A stretch of 64,000 nt of DNA from Rhodococcus triatomae BKS 15-14 (lineage in GTDB: Bacteria > Actinomycetota > Actinomycetes > Mycobacteriales > Mycobacteriaceae): NCBI GenBank assembly GCA_000341795.1, contig AODO01000014.1, forward strand, positions 62,001 through 126,000, given 5' to 3'. The notes beneath the pieces were generated by a model. That model worked only from the letters and a program-made list of their open reading frames with translations, made no database searches and had not been told where the DNA came from. The translations under genes were made by a program, and so were the position numbers. Shown one piece after another: positions 61,325-64,000 of the stretch; position 1 is the stretch's first letter, and every line of letters starts with the position of its first letter.

Positions 61325-62017
61325 TCAGTCCCAGATGCCGATCGTCTCCAGGTGCGCCAGGAGGCGGTCGGCGCCGTCGGCGAAATGCTCGCGGGTCACC
61401 GCTCCCGCCTCCTGCGCGTCACCGGATTCGAGCGCCGCGATCAGCCGGTCGTGACTCGCGACGGCCGCCTCACCCCACTTCGGGTCCGACGAGTACAGGT
61501 GTGCGGGGGTGTAGCGGACGGCGTTCAGCAGGAACCACGACAGCTTGTTCGCGTTGGCGAGCCGGTTGAGCTGTCGATGGAACGAGAACTCGAGGTGCTC
61601 GACGCGGGCCGCATCCGACTCCGCGACGGCCCGGGCCAGCTCGTCGCGCGCGTCGCGCATCTCGCGCAGCACCTCGGGGGTCACCGCCGCCGTCGCGCGC
61701 ATGGCGAGACGCTCGGCGATCTGCCCCTGCAGCCAGAACAGGTCGTGGATGTCCGACCGGGTCAGCGGCGCAACCACGTAGCCGCGGTGCGGCACCAGTT
61801 CGACGAGACCCTCGCCGCGCAGCGTCAGGAGCGCCTCCCGCACCGGCGTGACACTGACGCCGAGCTCGGCCGCCGTCTCGTCGAGACGAACGTAGTCACC
61901 GGGACGCACGCCGCCCGACATGATCAGTCCGCGTACGTGCGCCGCGACCTCGTCCGACAGCTGTGGGCGCCGTCGCAGCGCGCTGCCGGCGAAGTCGCCA
62001 TTCCGGGTCGTGGTCAA
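61325..62017 (-). CDS. GntR-family (FCD) transcriptional regulator
   Basis: A 230-residue regulator. The winged helix is in residues about 15-80 (LSDEVAAHVRGLIMSGGVRP, LGVSVTPVREALLTLRGEGL, VPHRGYVVAPL). The FCD domain follows with the usual Asp/His ligands (EFSFHRQLNRLANANKL, VASHDRLIAALESGD, REHFADGADRLL). TTG 62017 is preferred over ATG 62047 because AAGGAGG lies exactly seven bases before it. It is 61 bases downstream of the acyl-CoA dehydrogenase gene on the same strand and may be co-transcribed and autoregulate that unit, or control the divergent aldehyde dehydrogenase. Confidence 0.87.
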   Translation of the reverse strand: MTTTRNGDFAGSALRRRPQLSDEVAAHVRGLIMSGGVRPGDYVRLDETAAELGVSVTPVREALLTLRGEGLVELVPHRGYVVAPLTRSDIHDLFWLQGQIAERLAMRATAAVTPEVLREMRDARDELARAVAESDAARVEHLEFSFHRQLNRLANANKLSWFLLNAVRYTPAHLYSSDPKWGEAAVASHDRLIAALESGDAQEAGAVTREHFADGADRLLAHLETIGIWD

Positions 62018-62078
62018 CGGGGAGCCTCCTTCACGGCTGTCGAGCATAGGCGCCCGCGATCGGGAGCCGGACCGCTCG

Positions 62079-63224
62079 TCAGAGTCCGTACGTCTTGCCG
62101 ATGATGTCGCGCTGGATCTCGCTGGTGCCCCCGAAGATGGTCGAGACCAGCGCCGACCGGACATGCTTCTCCATGTCGAATTCGGCCGCGTAGCCGTACC
62201 CACCCATCATCTGCATGCCGTCGAGCGCGACCCGCCGCGCCGTCTCGGTCGCCTTGAGCTTCGCCATGGAGGCCTCCCGTGGCAGCAGCACGTCGGGATT
62301 GGCGTCCGCCTGCCGGGCGACGCTGTAGACGAGCAGCTTCGTGCACTCGATCTCGGTGGCGAGGTCGGCGATGCGGTGCCGCAGCGCCTGGAAGGTGCCG
62401 ATGGGCCGCCCGAACTGCTTGCGCTGCGAGACGAACCCGAGCACATCCTCGAACGCGCGCTCGGCGGCCCCGAGCGCCATCGCCGACAGGATCAGCCGCT
62501 CGAAGTTCAGCCCGGTCATCAGCTGGCGCCAGCCGCCGCCGACCTCGCCGACCACCGCGTCCTCGGGGAGTACGCAGTCGGTGAAGTAGAGGTCGTTGGT
62601 CTCCTTCTGGCCACCCATCAGTTCGATCGGGCTGATCGTCAGCCCGGGAGTGTCGGTGGGCACGTGGAACATCGTCAGTCCCTCGTGCTTGTTCTCGCCA
62701 CGGCTGGTCCGGGCCACCAGCAGGATGTTCTCGGAGATGTGCGCGTTCGAGCACCACGTCTTCTGCCCGGTGACGACCCAGCCGTCGGAGGTCTTCTCCG
62801 CTTTCGTGCTCAGGTTGCCGACGTCGGAGCCGGCTTCGGGCTCCGACATGGAGATCGACTGGGAGACGCCGGAGACGATGCCCCGCAGCACCGCCTCCTT
62901 CTGCGCCTCGGTGCCGTACTTCGCGTACGCGCCGCCGGTGATCAGGGTGGGCCCGATCGCGCCGATCGGGGCCATCCCGCGCGCGGTCTCCTCCAGCAGG
63001 ATGCACATGTCGACCATCGTCGCGTCGGAGCCGCCGTACTCCTCGGGCACCGTGAGGCCCAGCCAGCCGAGATCGGCCATCTTGGAATAGACACCCTGGT
63101 TGTGGTTGTGCGCGCCGTGGTCGGTGAGCTGGTCGCGCTTCTCCCGGGAGCCCGCCTCGCGCTTGCAGAAATCGGTGACGGCCTGCGCGAAGGCCCGCTG
63201 CTCGGTGGTGAAGTCGACGCTCAT
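62079..63224 (-). CDS. Acyl-CoA dehydrogenase
   Basis: A 381-residue flavoprotein. SISMSEPEAGSDVGNLSTKA and GWVVTGQKTWCSNAHIS are the FAD/substrate motifs; SQRKQFGRPIGTFQALRHRI and MMGGYGYAAEFDMEKHVRSA follow. The C-terminal motif is FGGTSEIQR, with Gly where short-chain enzymes have Glu. A Glu in GLNFERLILSA is at the alternative catalytic position used by isovaleryl- and long-chain-type enzymes. ATG 63224 has AGGAGAG upstream. It is divergent from the aldehyde dehydrogenase across a 233-base gap and followed by the GntR gene. The substrate is not predictable. Confidence 0.9.
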   Translation of the reverse strand: MSVDFTTEQRAFAQAVTDFCKREAGSREKRDQLTDHGAHNHNQGVYSKMADLGWLGLTVPEEYGGSDATMVDMCILLEETARGMAPIGAIGPTLITGGAYAKYGTEAQKEAVLRGIVSGVSQSISMSEPEAGSDVGNLSTKAEKTSDGWVVTGQKTWCSNAHISENILLVARTSRGENKHEGLTMFHVPTDTPGLTISPIELMGGQKETNDLYFTDCVLPEDAVVGEVGGGWRQLMTGLNFERLILSAMALGAAERAFEDVLGFVSQRKQFGRPIGTFQALRHRIADLATEIECTKLLVYSVARQADANPDVLLPREASMAKLKATETARRVALDGMQMMGGYGYAAEFDMEKHVRSALVSTIFGGTSEIQRDIIGKTYGL

Positions 63225-63318
63225 CGTCTCTCCTGGGGTCAGGGTGGTGGTCGCGGGGTGGCCGTCCTCTTGCCTGCGGACCGGGCACGGCCTAGTGTGA
63301 CGGCCACAACAGTAAGAC

Positions 63319-63343
63319 AAATCAAATATATGTGATGTGATTT
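63319..63343. promoter_or_regulatory. AT-rich patch with imperfect inverted repeat
   Basis: AAATCA (63319-63324) and TGATTT (63338-63343) are complementary across a 13-base AT-rich spacer, in the 233-base divergent promoter region between the acyl-CoA dehydrogenase and aldehyde dehydrogenase genes. It contrasts with the GC-rich surroundings and probably marks a promoter or regulator site. A 12-base palindrome GGGTTCGAACCC lies at 63354-63365. The rest of the gap shows nothing I can name. Confidence 0.4.
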
Positions 63344-63457
63344 CGGTCCGGAAGGGTTCGAACCCGCCCAGGATCGACACAGGCCAGACCGGTTCGACCC
63401 GGCTACGCGATCGAATCCGGCTCACATCAATCGCCACACCGACGGAGGAACACCCCC

Positions 63458-64000
63458 ATGTCCCAGGGGACCGACAACAAGCCGAGCACCGCACCGGCAC
63501 CCGAGACCGCCGCGACCTTCGCCTCCCTCGACCCGCGGACGGGCAAGGTTCTCGCGGAGTACCCGATCCACGATCTCGACGACGTGACCGCCGCCGTCAA
63601 GCGCGCTCGCGACGCATCGGTGTGGTGGGCGGCACTCGGCTTCGACGGCCGCAAGAAGTGGCTCCAGAAGTGGAAGTCCGCGATCGCCCGCGACGCGCAG
63701 TCCCTCGCCGAGGTCATGTCCGCCGAGACCGGCAAGCCCATCGACGACGCCGTGCTCGAGATCATGCTCGCCGTCGAACATCTCGACTGGGCGTCGAAGA
63801 ACGCAGGCAAGGTGCTCGGCCGCAAGAAGGTCCCGTCGGGCATGGTCAGCGTCAATCAGGAGGCCACGCTCTACTACCAGCCGTTCGGCGTCGTCGGCGT
63901 CATCGGCCCCTGGAACTACCCGGTGTTCACCCCCATGGGCTCGATCGCGTACGCCCTGGCCGCCGGCAACGCCATCGTGTTCAAGCCCAGCGAGTTGACC
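63458..64000 (+). CDS. Aldehyde dehydrogenase, N-terminal part (succinate-semialdehyde type)
   Basis: The first 181 codons are present; the gene continues past the window. FASLDPRTGKVLAEYPIHDL, the long helix with RKKWLQKWKSAIARDAQSLA, SAETGKPIDDAVLEIM, and cofactor-binding PFGVVGVIGPWNYPVFTPMG with KPSELT identify an aldehyde dehydrogenase of the succinate-semialdehyde class. The catalytic Glu and Cys lie beyond the end. ATG 63458 has CGGAGGAA upstream. It is divergent from the acyl-CoA dehydrogenase at 62079. Confidence 0.88.
   Translation, partial: MSQGTDNKPSTAPAPETAATFASLDPRTGKVLAEYPIHDLDDVTAAVKRARDASVWWAALGFDGRKKWLQKWKSAIARDAQSLAEVMSAETGKPIDDAVLEIMLAVEHLDWASKNAGKVLGRKKVPSGMVSVNQEATLYYQPFGVVGVIGPWNYPVFTPMGSIAYALAAGNAIVFKPSELT

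Noticed and set aside
63354-63365. GGGTTCGAACCC, resembling a tRNA T-loop
   Set aside because: The flanking bases do not form a five-pair T-stem and no anticodon or acceptor stem is present. It is only a 12-base palindrome.

Overview
The window is high-GC actinobacterial DNA, most likely from Rhodococcus or a close relative in the Mycobacteriales. The evidence is the strong G/C bias at third codon positions, frequent GTG starts, several acyl-CoA dehydrogenases, a leucine-degradation operon in the same gene order as the Mycobacterium tuberculosis Rv2506-Rv2498c region, and an NDMA-type (mycofactocin-linked) alcohol dehydrogenase. I saw no rRNA, tRNA, CRISPR array, insertion sequence or prophage.

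Layout. 1-2.0 kb: a LysR regulator (cut by the window edge) divergent from a YeiH-type membrane protein, then a small unknown protein. 2.1-9.8 kb: an MHS-type transporter, a fatty-acyl-CoA synthetase overlapping an AcoR-like regulator, then an aldehyde dehydrogenase and an alcohol dehydrogenase. Together these look like uptake and oxidation of an alcohol through aldehyde and acid to acyl-CoA. 10.0-11.3 kb: three small membrane proteins. 11.3-20.2 kb: a TetR regulator divergent from a tightly overlapping six-gene operon (carboxylase beta and alpha subunits, acyl-CoA dehydrogenase, MaoC hydratase, CitE-like lyase, acetoacetyl-CoA synthetase). It converts isovaleryl-CoA from leucine to acetyl-CoA and acetoacetate and reactivates the acetoacetate. 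20.2-26.0 kb: an alpha/beta hydrolase and a MarR gene that seem to have lost their 5' ends at a shared deletion junction, a GntR regulator, a proline-rich lipoprotein, a drug-type MFS transporter and an SDR.

26.1-30.2 kb: an unusual regulator with both an XRE and a TetR DNA-binding domain, divergent from a three-gene operon: acyl-CoA dehydrogenase, phosphotransferase, SDR. The first two match the two halves of the eukaryotic ACAD10/ACAD11 fusion and resemble LvaC/LvaA of levulinate catabolism, so 4-hydroxyacyl-CoA breakdown is a good hypothesis.

30.2-61.3 kb: the main object is one 29.5-kb gene for a nine-module NRPS of about 9,830 residues, (C-A-T)x9-TE, with no epimerization domain. It is followed by an MbtH-like gene and a small membrane protein. 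Pocket residues read directly give Ser (modules 1 and 8) and Thr (module 3), a Gln-like code (module 7), and five codes I cannot assign. The first C domain has no carrier protein in front of it and resembles EntF-type or starter domains, so the product is probably an N-capped nonapeptide released by the thioesterase. No tailoring, export, regulatory or siderophore genes sit beside it. The A1 and A8 domains share almost identical DNA blocks, a sign of recent recombination inside the gene. The 657-base leader holds an inverted repeat and a 48-codon reading frame with a strong ribosome binding site.

61.3-64.0 kb: a GntR regulator and an acyl-CoA dehydrogenase, divergent from an aldehyde dehydrogenase that runs off the end.
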